Source: Phenylobacterium montanum
GTDB taxonomy: Bacteria > Pseudomonadota > Alphaproteobacteria > Caulobacterales > Caulobacteraceae
NCBI RefSeq assembly: GCF_018135625.1
Contig: NZ_CP073078.1
Coordinates: 3,194,501 to 3,258,500, forward strand
Reading direction: 5' to 3'
Length of the DNA: 64,000 nucleotides
Position numbers and translations under genes: made by a program. Below, piece by piece: positions 11,142 through 19,472 of the stretch. Every line of letters starts with the position of its first letter. Within the stretch, counting starts at the first letter, position 1. Below the pieces are notes generated by a model. It ran no database searches. It was not told where the DNA came from and saw only the letters and a program-made list of their open reading frames with translations.

Positions 11142-12221
11142 TCATTGCGAGGCCAGATAGTTCAGCACGCGAAACAGGCGCAGGGCGAAGGTGCGGGCGA
11201 GCATCGGGGCGTGCTCGGACAGGGCGACCTTGCGGGCCAGGCTGCGGAACAGGGGCTTGAACGGAAGATTGGAGAGCAGCTTGGCGGCCTTGTAGGCCGG
11301 ATAGTCCTTAACCAAGTCCGGATGGTCGGCCAGGATCTTCTGGAAGTTGGCGCCGGACGCGGCGTACTTGTCCAAAAGCGTCGAGACCGGGTCCAGGCCC
11401 ATATGGCTGACGGTGTTGTCGATATGCACGATCGGCCAGCGCTCGGCGACCCGCATGCCCCATTCCTGGTCTTCCCAGCCCCAGGCGCGATAGTCGGGAT
11501 TGAACGGGGTGTCGGCCATCACGTCGCGCCGCACCAGGATGTTGGCGCCATAGACGAACCGCCAAGGGGTGACCTGGCGCACAGGCGCCGGCATGCAGTC
11601 CAGCATGATCGCCATGGCCCGATGCAGGTCGTAGCGCGGCTCCTGCGAGGCCTGGATCAGCGAAAATCCGCCGATCACCAGCGGCGGGTCGCCGGCCTCG
11701 ATCATCTCGGCATAGGCCAGGAGGAAGTCGGCGCGATCGGGGATGGTGTCGGCGTCGAGAAACAGCAGGTGCCGGCCGCGGGCGAACTGGGCCAGGCGAT
11801 TGCGGGCGGCTGCGCGGCCCTCGTTGGCCGAGAGCCGGACGAAGGCGGCGGGAATACCCAGGGCCTTGACCTGGTCGGCGACCTCGCGGGCCAGGACTTC
11901 GTCGCCGGTGCCGTCGTCCAGGGCCACGATCTCCACCCGGCCCGGCAGCACCGCGGCCTGGGCCTCGATCGCCTTCATCAGGCGGGTCGGGTCGTCGCGC
12001 AGGAAGGGCGTCAGGACCGACAGGGTCGGCTGGGCGTCGGTCCAGGCGGCGTTGGTGACCAGGGTGACGTCGGTTTGGCGGGCGGCTTCGATATCGTTCG
12101 CGGCGCGCTTGCGCGGCGCAACGGAGGCGACCTCGCGCTTGGCGCTGATGACCCATGCGCCGCGCGCGCCTACGCCGTCGGTCTGATGACTGCCGGCCGG
12201 TATCCGCGTCGCCAAACCCAT
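11142..12221 (-). CDS. Glycosyltransferase family 2 with galactosyltransferase-type C-terminal domain
   Basis: 359 aa from the ATG at 12221. A GT-A fold: the first strand is PTLSVLTPFLRDDPTRLM, the nucleotide-sugar DxD-type motif is LLFLDADTIPDRADF, and the acceptor-side acid motif is RAWGWEDQEWGMRVAE, the WGWEDxE signature seen in galactosyl- and N-acetylgalactosaminyltransferases. About 60 residues before the fold are of unknown function and no signal peptide is seen. The open frame continues 73 codons upstream, but that extension is low in recognisable protein features. It probably adds a sugar to a surface polysaccharide; no polysaccharide cluster surrounds it. Confidence 0.85.
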   Translation of the reverse strand: MGLATRIPAGSHQTDGVGARGAWVISAKREVASVAPRKRAANDIEAARQTDVTLVTNAAWTDAQPTLSVLTPFLRDDPTRLMKAIEAQAAVLPGRVEIVALDDGTGDEVLAREVADQVKALGIPAAFVRLSANEGRAAARNRLAQFARGRHLLFLDADTIPDRADFLLAYAEMIEAGDPPLVIGGFSLIQASQEPRYDLHRAMAIMLDCMPAPVRQVTPWRFVYGANILVRRDVMADTPFNPDYRAWGWEDQEWGMRVAERWPIVHIDNTVSHMGLDPVSTLLDKYAASGANFQKILADHPDLVKDYPAYKAAKLLSNLPFKPLFRSLARKVALSEHAPMLARTFALRLFRVLNYLASQ

Positions 12222-12554
12222 CTCGATCCCCGAACTTCGCTGCTCAAGCCACGTCCCGAAAAGGGCTTGCGATGCGGAAAACCGTTCCGATATCGCCCAC
12301 CCGAATCTGGTGAACTGACGTGACAGCAACAACGGCGCCAAACTTGGCCACGCCGGAATGAACTGCGCCTGAACAAAGGTTTTGCCGAGGGCGTCCCGGA
12401 CAGGCCTGCGCCCGACCCGCAGCCCCCTCGCGGCGCTCAACTAAATCTGTTTCACTTGATTCCAACCTGGATTTGAAGCTCCAGGCCACGCGGCTTATCC
12501 GCGCAGACTCATTGACGCTCACGTACGAAATTTTTTCCGAGGGATTCCAAGAGA
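12222..12554. other. Divergent intergenic region with three closely spaced GANTC sites
   Basis: 333 bp without a convincing gene, between the glycosyltransferase (minus) and the DUF35 gene (plus). GANTC sites lie at 12458-12462, 12506-12510 and 12543-12547, with another at 12303-12307. A TTGACG at 12512-12517 matches a Caulobacter-style -35, but no matching -10 is visible. A T6 tract lies at 12531-12536. Confidence 0.5.
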
Positions 12555-12959
12555 ATGGATAGACACTTGCCGCAGCCGACGCCGGAGACCCGGCATTTCT
12601 GGGAGGGCTGCAAGGCCGGCGAGCTCCGCCTTCAGCGCTGCACGGCCTGCAGACAGGCCTATTTCCCGCCGCGTCCCTTCTGCCCGGCCTGCGCCTCGCG
12701 CGAGGTCGAGGTGTTTCCCGCCAGCGGAAAGGCCAGTCTCTACAGCTACGTGATCAACCATCGCCCGCGCCCCGATATGGGTAGCGAGCCTCATTCCATC
12801 GCCGTGGTGACCCTGGAGGAGGGGCCTCGGATGATGACCAACATCGTCGGCTGTCCCCAGACGCCAGAGGCCCTGGCGCTGGACATGCCGCTGGAGGTGA
12901 CCTTCCAGAGCTTCAGCGACGAGATCTCGCTGCCCTTCTTCCAGCCAGCGAAGGGCTGA
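12555..12959 (+). CDS. DUF35 zinc-ribbon/OB-fold protein, partner of the thiolase-like enzyme
   Basis: 134 aa. The N-terminus has a helix (HFWEGCKAGELRLQRC) and a four-cysteine zinc ribbon, Cys29, Cys32, Cys43 and Cys46, then an OB-fold (VEVFPASGKASLYSYVINHRP ends the linker). This is the DUF35/ChsH2-type architecture, whose members bind acyl-CoA and form complexes with thiolase-fold enzymes, for example Ltp2-ChsH2 in steroid side-chain cleavage. Five bases separate it from the thiolase-like gene, so the two proteins are very probably one complex. Upstream bases AAGAG precede the ATG. Confidence 0.88.
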   Translation: MDRHLPQPTPETRHFWEGCKAGELRLQRCTACRQAYFPPRPFCPACASREVEVFPASGKASLYSYVINHRPRPDMGSEPHSIAVVTLEEGPRMMTNIVGCPQTPEALALDMPLEVTFQSFSDEISLPFFQPAKG

Positions 12960-12964
12960 GCGTC

Positions 12965-14107
12965 ATGAAGCAGAAATCCGTGGCCGTGGTCGGCGCCGCC
13001 GAGACCACCAAGATGGGCAAGATTCCCGACGTGTCGGTAATCGGCCTGCACGCCGACGCCGCGCTGAACGCCCTGGCCGACGCCGGCCTGAAGCCCTCGG
13101 ACATCGACGGCGTCGCCACCGCCGGCGAAAGCCCGGTGGCCATCGCGCAGTATCTCGGCATCACCCCGACCTGGGTCGACGGCACCGCCGTCGGCGGCTG
13201 CTCGTTCATGCTGCACGTGCGCCACGCCGCGGCGGCGATCAACGAGGGCCTTTGCAAGACCGTGCTGATCACCCACGGCGAATCCGGCCGCTCGCGGGTC
13301 GGCGCCGGGGGCTGGGGCCGCTCGCCGACCAGCTGGAGCGGTCAGTTCGAGGTCCCCTTCGGCGTCACCTCGCCGCCGACCATGTTCACCATCCCGGCGC
13401 TTCGCTACATGAAGACCTACGGCGTCACCGAGGAACAGGTGGCGATGGTCTCTGTGATCCAGCGCGAATGGGCGGCCAGGAACCCGCGCGCCAGCTTCAA
13501 GGACCCGATCACGGTCGAAGACGTGCTGAACTCGCCGATGATCGCCTGGCCGTTCCGCATGCTGATGTGCTGCCTGGTCACCGACGGCGGCGGGGCCCTG
13601 ATCCTGACCAGCGCCGAGCGGGCCAAGGACTTCCCGCAGAAGCCGGTCTATATCCTGGGGACCGGCGAGAGCGTCGAGACCCAGATCGTCAGCCAGATGG
13701 AGGACTTCACAACCTCCAAGGCCTTCCGCGTCTCCGGCAGGAAGGCCTTCGCCGAGGCTGGGATCAGCCACGCCGACGTCGATCACCTGATGATCTACGA
13801 CGCCTTCGCCCACCTGCCGATCTATGGCCTGGAGGATCTGGGCTTCTGCGAACGGGGCGAAGGCGCGCACTTCATCGGCGCGCGCAACACCGCGCCGGGT
13901 GGGAAGTTGCCCCTGAACACCAATGGCGGCGGCCTCTCCTACATGCACTCGGGCATGTACGGCATGTACGCCCTGCAGGAGAGCGTCAGGCAGATGCGCG
14001 GTATCGCCCCGGCCCAGGTCCCGGGGGCGAAGATCTCGGTCTGCCACGGCGTCGGCGGCATGTTCGCCGCGTCGGGGACGGTGATCTTCTCGAACGAGCC
14101 CGCTTGA
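12965..14107 (+). CDS. Thiolase-fold protein (SCP-x/Ltp2-like)
   Basis: 380 aa. Thiolase N- and C-domains are seen in VAVVGAAETTKMG...LKPSDIDGVATAGES and in the glycine-rich end TNGGGLSYMHSGMYGMYAL and VCHGVGGMFAASGTVIF. A cysteine (GGCSFMLHVRHAAAAI) occupies roughly the place of the thiolase nucleophile, but the surrounding sequence is not that of a biosynthetic or degradative thiolase. The region LMIYDAFAHLPIYGLEDLGF resembles the Tyr-containing segment of Ltp2-type retro-aldolases. Together with the DUF35 partner this suggests C-C bond cleavage or formation on an acyl-CoA rather than classical thiolysis. That is inference; no steroid-degradation genes lie nearby. Confidence 0.85.
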   Translation: MKQKSVAVVGAAETTKMGKIPDVSVIGLHADAALNALADAGLKPSDIDGVATAGESPVAIAQYLGITPTWVDGTAVGGCSFMLHVRHAAAAINEGLCKTVLITHGESGRSRVGAGGWGRSPTSWSGQFEVPFGVTSPPTMFTIPALRYMKTYGVTEEQVAMVSVIQREWAARNPRASFKDPITVEDVLNSPMIAWPFRMLMCCLVTDGGGALILTSAERAKDFPQKPVYILGTGESVETQIVSQMEDFTTSKAFRVSGRKAFAEAGISHADVDHLMIYDAFAHLPIYGLEDLGFCERGEGAHFIGARNTAPGGKLPLNTNGGGLSYMHSGMYGMYALQESVRQMRGIAPAQVPGAKISVCHGVGGMFAASGTVIFSNEPA

Positions 14108-14142
14108 CCGCCCGTTAAGCGGACTCCCGCTAGGCTCGGGCC

Positions 14143-15882
14143 ATGACCGAAGCCCGCGCCCTGATCCAGGCCCTGGACGCCCCCGCCGCCCTGATCGGGG
14201 GCGACGGGGCGGTGCTGGCCGCCAACGCCGCCTTCGAGGCGGCGGCGGTCCAGCCGGGCTGGATTGTCAGCCTCGTCCCCGGCGAGCGGCGCGAGACCCT
14301 GGATCCCAGCGGCCGGCTGATCGCCTGGAAGCTGACACTGCTGCCGGAGGGGGCGCGGCTCCTGACCGGCCGCTGGGCCCAGGCGGCGGTGGAGGCGCGG
14401 GAGAACTACCTGGCCTCGCTAAGTCACGAGTTCCGCACGCCCCTGAACGGGGTCCTGGGCATGGCCGGCCTTCTGGCCGAGACCAAGCTGGCGGCGGATC
14501 AGCGGGCTTATCTCGCATCGCTGCACGAGTGCGGCGAGCACCTTTTGGGCCTGGTCAACGATGTGCTCGACCTGGCGCGGATGGACGCCGGCGGGCTGAC
14601 CCTGCACCCCGCTCCGCTCGACCTGACCCGCCTGCTGCAGGGCGTGGCCGAGCTGCTCAGCCCCAAGGCCCACGCCAAGGGCCTCGAGATCGGCTGGACC
14701 GCGCCGGCGGGCGCGCCGCAGATCCTGGCCGACGAGGGGCGCCTCAGGCAAATCCTGTTCAACCTCGCCGGCAACGCCATCAAGTTCACCGAGGCCGGCG
14801 GCGCCCTGCTCTCGGTGGAGGTCGAACCGTTGGGAGAGGGCAGCGCGCGCGTGCGCCTGATGGTCACCGACACCGGCCCCGGGGTCGCCGAGGCCGAGCG
14901 GGAGAAGATCTTCGAAGCCTTCGTCCAGGCCGACGTCCATACCGGCCGCAGCGACAGCACCGGCCTCGGCCTCGCCATCGTCCGCCGCCTGACCGCCGCC
15001 CACGGCGGTCGGGTCGGGCTGGACAGCCCGCCGGACGGCGGGGCCCGCTTCTGGTTCGAGGCAGAGTTTCCCATCGTCGAGGCCGGCGGCGAGGCGCGCC
15101 CCCTGGCCGGCCACAGCGTCGCCGTGGTCTCGCCCAACCCGATCGTGCGCGAGGCCGCCGCGGCCCAGGTTCGCGCCGCCGGCGGCGAGGCGCTCTGCCT
15201 CGAGGCTGCATGCAACGCGCCGCTGCCGGCCGGCGCCGTCGTCCTGATCGACCATGCCCTGGCTGAGGGGCGACGGCGGCCGCGGCCCGTGGCGGGCCAT
15301 CCCAGCCTGATCCTGATCCCGCCCGAGGCGCGAGCCGAGATCCCCCGCTATCGCGCAGCCGGCTTCGGCGGCTACCTGATCAAGCCCCTGCGCGCCGTCT
15401 CCCTGGTCGAGCGGGTGCTGGCGGTGGCCGGTGACGTCGCCGACCTCCCCTCGGCGCATGACGAACGGGCCGAGCAGGTCACCGGCGTGCGGGTCCTGCT
15501 GGCCGAGGACAATCCGATCAACGCCCTCCTGGCTCGCTCGCTCTTGGAGCGGGAAGGCTGCAGCGTCTCGCGCGTGGCCACCGGCGCCGAGGCGGTGGAG
15601 GCGGGGGCCAGCGGGATGTTCGACCTGATCCTGATGGATCTCAGAATGCCAGGCATGGGGGGGCGCGAGGCGACGCGGACCTTGCGCGAGCGCGGCTGCC
15701 GCACCCCGATCCTGGCCCTGACCGCCGACGCCTTCGAAGAAGACCGCCGCGACTGCCTGGCCGCCGGCATGGACGACTTCCTGACCAAGCCCCTGGAACA
15801 ATCCGTCCTGCGGGGCGCCTTGCGCCGCTGGACCCGCGCCGGCTGGACGCGGCCGGCGACGCAGGCGAAGCTCGCGTCCTGA
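14143..15882 (+). CDS. Hybrid sensor histidine kinase with a degenerate and an intact receiver domain
   Basis: 579 aa, no transmembrane segment. Residues 1-80 look like a minimal PAS-like module. HisKA has His95 in SLSHEFRTPLNGVLG, and HATPase_c has the N box NLAGNAIKF, G1 TDTGPG and G2 STGLGLAIV (to ~310). Residues ~325-430 form a receiver-like domain that keeps an Asp (Asp370) and a Lys (Lys414) but has SPN in place of the acidic pair. Residues ~449-565 are a canonical receiver with AEDN, phospho-acceptor Asp499 in LILMDLRMPGMGG, and Lys near FLTKPL. A phosphorelay to an unlinked Hpt protein is likely. It lies 36 bp before ampG and may be cotranscribed. Confidence 0.9.
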   Translation: MTEARALIQALDAPAALIGGDGAVLAANAAFEAAAVQPGWIVSLVPGERRETLDPSGRLIAWKLTLLPEGARLLTGRWAQAAVEARENYLASLSHEFRTPLNGVLGMAGLLAETKLAADQRAYLASLHECGEHLLGLVNDVLDLARMDAGGLTLHPAPLDLTRLLQGVAELLSPKAHAKGLEIGWTAPAGAPQILADEGRLRQILFNLAGNAIKFTEAGGALLSVEVEPLGEGSARVRLMVTDTGPGVAEAEREKIFEAFVQADVHTGRSDSTGLGLAIVRRLTAAHGGRVGLDSPPDGGARFWFEAEFPIVEAGGEARPLAGHSVAVVSPNPIVREAAAAQVRAAGGEALCLEAACNAPLPAGAVVLIDHALAEGRRRPRPVAGHPSLILIPPEARAEIPRYRAAGFGGYLIKPLRAVSLVERVLAVAGDVADLPSAHDERAEQVTGVRVLLAEDNPINALLARSLLEREGCSVSRVATGAEAVEAGASGMFDLILMDLRMPGMGGREATRTLRERGCRTPILALTADAFEEDRRDCLAAGMDDFLTKPLEQSVLRGALRRWTRAGWTRPATQAKLAS

Positions 15883-15917
15883 TTTGGCGGCGGGTCCGCC
15901 GCCGCTAGGGTAGCTGG

Positions 15918-17648
15918 ATGTCGGTGGACAACGAGGCGACGCCGGCGGGCGGCAAGCGGGGCGTCGCCGGCGCGCTCGCCCTGTTCCTGGACCGCCGGAT
16001 CGCGGTGATGCTGGCCCTGGGCTTCGCCTCGGGCCTGCCCAATCTTCTGATCTTCGACACCCTCTCGGCCTGGCTGAGGGAGAGCGGCCTGTCGCTCGAG
16101 GTGATATCCTTCTTCAGCCTCGCGACGCTGGCCTATTCCTTCAAGTTCCTTTGGGCCCCGGTGGTCGATCGCACGGCGATCCCAGGCCTGACCGCCTGGC
16201 TGGGCCATAGGCGCTCGTGGATGCTGGTCGCCCAGATCGCCGTCACCTGCGGGCTGCTCCTGGTCGCGCGGGGCGACCCGAAAACGGGGCTCGGCGCGGT
16301 GGCGCTGTTCGCCGTCTTCACCGGCTTCGCCTCGGCGACCCAGGACATCGTCGTCGACGCCTGGCGCATCGAGGCCTCCGAGAGCGACCGGCAAGGGGCC
16401 ATGGCCGCCGCCTATCAGTGGGGCTATCGCATCGCCATCATCGTCGCCGGCGCCGTGCCGCTGGTGCTGGCCGATCACTATGGCTGGAACCTGTCCTACG
16501 GCCTGATGGCCGGACTGATGGGGCTGGGCATGCTGGCCGTACTCTGCGCGCCCAGGGAGCTCAGCCGCATCATCCGCCCGCTGCCGCATGCCGACATGGC
16601 GGCGTCCCCGGTTTGGGAGGGAATGGAATGGCTGGCGCGGCTGGGCCTGCTGTCCCTGGGCGCCCTGCTGCTCGGATCAGGCCTCGGGGCCAATGGCGAG
16701 GTGCTGGCCGGCGCCGTTCGCGCGCTTGGCCTGACGGCGGCCGCCGCCTGGCTGCAGGCCGCATGGGTGGCCAAGCCGGACGGGGTGTGGCTGCAACTCC
16801 TGGGCGTCCTGCTCGGCGGCGCGGTGATCGTCGTGGCGGCCTGTCCCCTGCCCCGCCTGCGCACCCGGCCCGGCGTCTATCTCTCCTCCGCGTTCGGCGA
16901 GCCGCTGGGCGATTTTTTCGGCCGCTTCGGCAACACGGCCGTGCTGATCCTGGCCCTGATTTGCGTCTATCGCCTGTCGGACTTCGTGCTCAACATCATG
17001 ACCCCGTTCTATCTCGACCTAGGCTTCTCCAAGACTCAGGTCGCCGAGGCGCGCAAGGTCTTCGGCGTGGCCATGTCGATGGTCGGCGTGTTCGCCGGCG
17101 GCTTTTCCGTGGCGCGCCTGGGGGTGATGCGCTCGATGGTCATCGGGGCCTTCGCCCTGCCGATCACCAACACCATCTTCGCCTGGCTGGCGACACAGGG
17201 GCCGGATTTCCCGAGCCTGCTGGCCGCGATCGGCATCGACAACGTGGTCTCTGGCTTCGCCGGGACCTGCCTGATCGCCTACATGTCCAGCCTGACCAGC
17301 GCCGGCTTCACAGCCACGCAATATGCGCTGTTTTCCTCGCTCTATTCGCTGCCCGGCAAGCTGGTGGCCTCGCAATCGGGCCGTATCGTCGAGGCGGCGG
17401 CGCGTGCGGCCGACAGCGGAGGGCCGCTCGGCGCCCTGCGGGGCCTGTTCTCCCATGCGCCGGGAGCGTTCACCGGCGCCATGGCGAAGTCGCATGTTTC
17501 TCCCGCCGCTCTGGGCGCCGGCTATGTGGTGTTCTTCTTCTATGCGGGGCTCGTCGGCGTGCTGTCCATGGTGCTGGCCGTCTGGGTGGCCCGGCGTTCA
17601 AGTCCGGCTAAGCCGTCGAAACCGGCGCCGCGCGACACCACGGCGTAA
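15918..17648 (+). CDS. ampG: AmpG-type muropeptide permease (PAT family, MFS)
   Basis: 576 aa with roughly 14 hydrophobic segments. The opening VMLALGFASGLPNLLIFDTLSAWL, then KFLWAPVVDRTAIPGL and LGHRRSWMLVAQ, and FASATQDIVVDAWRIE are the AmpG/PAT signature. AmpG imports GlcNAc-anhydroMurNAc peptides for cell-wall recycling and thereby signals beta-lactamase induction. No ampR/ampC pair is visible; the beta-lactamase-fold lipoprotein at 1203-2606 is far away. The C-terminal tail (RRSSPAKPSKPAPRDTTA) overlaps the convergent Hsp70-like gene by 41 bp. Confidence 0.9.
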   Translation: MSVDNEATPAGGKRGVAGALALFLDRRIAVMLALGFASGLPNLLIFDTLSAWLRESGLSLEVISFFSLATLAYSFKFLWAPVVDRTAIPGLTAWLGHRRSWMLVAQIAVTCGLLLVARGDPKTGLGAVALFAVFTGFASATQDIVVDAWRIEASESDRQGAMAAAYQWGYRIAIIVAGAVPLVLADHYGWNLSYGLMAGLMGLGMLAVLCAPRELSRIIRPLPHADMAASPVWEGMEWLARLGLLSLGALLLGSGLGANGEVLAGAVRALGLTAAAAWLQAAWVAKPDGVWLQLLGVLLGGAVIVVAACPLPRLRTRPGVYLSSAFGEPLGDFFGRFGNTAVLILALICVYRLSDFVLNIMTPFYLDLGFSKTQVAEARKVFGVAMSMVGVFAGGFSVARLGVMRSMVIGAFALPITNTIFAWLATQGPDFPSLLAAIGIDNVVSGFAGTCLIAYMSSLTSAGFTATQYALFSSLYSLPGKLVASQSGRIVEAAARAADSGGPLGALRGLFSHAPGAFTGAMAKSHVSPAALGAGYVVFFFYAGLVGVLSMVLAVWVARRSSPAKPSKPAPRDTTA

Positions 17649-18924
17649 GGTCAGCCTCGGCGCCGATCAGCGAAAGGCCCGCGGCGATGGATTCCAGCTC
17701 CGCGCCGCTGTCCAGCTTCTCCGCCCCGAAGCGGTCTTCGAACATGCGCCTGACCGCCGGCACAAAGGATGAGCCGCCGGTCAGGAACACATGATCCACG
17801 CCGTCGGGCGTCAGGTTCGCGCCGGCCAGGGCCTCGTCGACGGCGCCCGCGATCGCCGCCAGCTCCTTGCCGATCCAGCCTTCGAACTCGGACCGGCGCA
17901 CATCCTTTTCGATCGACACCTCGCCCGCATGGAAGACGAACCTCGCCGCCTCCTCGGCCGACAGCGCCTCCTTCAGGTGCGAGACCGACTGGTAGAGCGG
18001 ATAGCCGTATTCGCCGTCCAGGACCTCGACCAGCTTCTTCAGCTTGTCCGGCTCCAGCGCCGTCCTGACCAGGCCGCGGATGCCGCGCATGTCGCGCGAG
18101 GCGCGCAGCAGGGCCAGCTGGTCCCAGCGGGCGAAGGCGGCGTAGTAGCGGATCGGGATCGGCAGGATGTTGTCGTAGTCGCGATAGCTGGTTCCTTTGC
18201 CCAGCTCGGGCGAGACCAGCTGGTCGATGATCCGGTAATCGAAGGCGTCGCCGGCCAGACCCACGCCCGACTGGGCCAGCGGGATCGAGTCCAGCCGCCC
18301 GGCGCTGCGCTCGAAGCGGATGATCGAGAAGTCGCTGGTGCCGCCGCCGAAGTCGGCCACCAGCACGGTGGCGTCCCGGGTCAGGCGCTTGGCGAAGAAG
18401 AAGGCGGCCGCCACCGGCTCGTAGGCGTAGAGGATCTCTGAAAAGCCGAGCCGCCGGAACGCGGTCTCATAGCGGCTCAAGGCCAGGTCGGCGTCCGGAT
18501 TGGCGCCCACGAACCGCACCGGCCGGCCGACGATGAGCCGCGGCGGCAGCTCAGCCAAGGCTGCGTCGGCGTGCTTCCTCAGCTGCAGCAGGAAGGCCGA
18601 CAGCATGTCCTCGAACCTGTAGCGGCGGCCGAAGATGGTGGTCTCGGAGAACAGGCTCGAGGCGGCATAGCTCTTGAACGACTGGATGAAACGGGTCTCG
18701 CCCGGATCGTCCAGATAGGCGTCGATCGCCCACGGCCCGGCCTCGATCCGCCGCCCCCCGCCGTGGTCGTGCTCGCTGTGGAAAGCCAGCGCGGAACGGA
18801 AGGGGGCGCGGCCTTCGCCCAGGCCGTCGAACCGCACCAGATCGGCCTCGCCCGTAGGCGCGAGCAGGGAGACCACCGTATTGGTGGTGCCGAAATCGAC
18901 GCCGATCACGGGACGGGCGGACAT
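17608..18924 (-). CDS. Hsp70-family protein, YegD-like
   Basis: 438 aa, an actin-fold ATPase without the usual Hsp70 substrate-binding domain. Phosphate-1 motif GVDFGTTNTVVSLL, phosphate-2 motif VADFGGGTSDFS and the adenosine motif FLTGGSSFVPAVRRMFEDRFG are all present. YegD-type proteins are truncated DnaK relatives (~450 aa) of uncertain function. The gene lies 53 bp downstream of the DNA glycosylase gene on the same strand, so it probably ends the malic-enzyme transcript. Its 3' end overlaps ampG tail-to-tail by 41 bp. Confidence 0.88.
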   Translation of the reverse strand: MSARPVIGVDFGTTNTVVSLLAPTGEADLVRFDGLGEGRAPFRSALAFHSEHDHGGGRRIEAGPWAIDAYLDDPGETRFIQSFKSYAASSLFSETTIFGRRYRFEDMLSAFLLQLRKHADAALAELPPRLIVGRPVRFVGANPDADLALSRYETAFRRLGFSEILYAYEPVAAAFFFAKRLTRDATVLVADFGGGTSDFSIIRFERSAGRLDSIPLAQSGVGLAGDAFDYRIIDQLVSPELGKGTSYRDYDNILPIPIRYYAAFARWDQLALLRASRDMRGIRGLVRTALEPDKLKKLVEVLDGEYGYPLYQSVSHLKEALSAEEAARFVFHAGEVSIEKDVRRSEFEGWIGKELAAIAGAVDEALAGANLTPDGVDHVFLTGGSSFVPAVRRMFEDRFGAEKLDSGAELESIAAGLSLIGAEADLTPWCRAAPVSTA

Positions 18925-18977
18925 GGCGAAGCCTGCTTTTGGAAGGGCGCGGTGTTTGCGCGCCTTCCGCCTTCAGG

Positions 18978-19469
18978 TCAAGAGGCCAGATAGGGCTTCA
19001 ACGCCATCCAGGCGGCAAGCTTGCCCTCAAACGAGACCCGTGCATGAGCCGGGCTGCTCGAGGGCAGGTCGATCAAGGCGAGGCCATCTGGCTGCCCCAG
19101 TTCCTTGCGGCCGATGGCGGCGGCCTTCGCGCCATTGAAGGCGACTGCGCGCAAAGTCGGGAGCGAGGCGACGAGGTCCGCCAGCGTATTGGCCGCCGCA
19201 TTGCGGATGGCGCCGTCGAGGCTGCCCCTGCGTTCGGCGATGGCGATCGCGTCCCAAAGGCCCACGTGAGCGCTCAGCAGCTGGGCCAAACGCTCCGCGT
19301 AGGCCGCCCCCAGGAGCGGCCGACCGGTCACCGCCTGCATCAACCGCCAGAACTGGTTGCGCGGGTTGGCGTAGTACTGCGCCGCGGCCAGTGACATCTC
19401 CCCTGGCAGGCTGCCGAGGACGAGAATGCGCACGCCGGCGTCAACGACCGGCGGGAAAGACGCCTTCAA
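18978..19469 (-). CDS. Deoxyinosine (hypoxanthine)-DNA glycosylase, UDG superfamily
   Basis: 163 aa, compact single-domain UDG fold. Motif I region LGSLPGEMSLAAAQYYANP followed by RNQFWRLMQ is typical of the hypoxanthine-DNA glycosylase group (family 6). Motif II is SSSPAHA near the C-terminus, followed by the closing helix WMALKPYL. It would excise hypoxanthine arising from adenine deamination. The start is a TTG at 19469, four bases after the malic enzyme stop codon begins its own overlap region (GGAG within the stop-codon context serves as ribosome site), so translation is probably coupled to that gene. No cofactor or metal cluster is seen. Confidence 0.82.
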   Translation of the reverse strand: MKASFPPVVDAGVRILVLGSLPGEMSLAAAQYYANPRNQFWRLMQAVTGRPLLGAAYAERLAQLLSAHVGLWDAIAIAERRGSLDGAIRNAAANTLADLVASLPTLRAVAFNGAKAAAIGRKELGQPDGLALIDLPSSSPAHARVSFEGKLAAWMALKPYLAS

Positions 19470-19472
19470 GCC

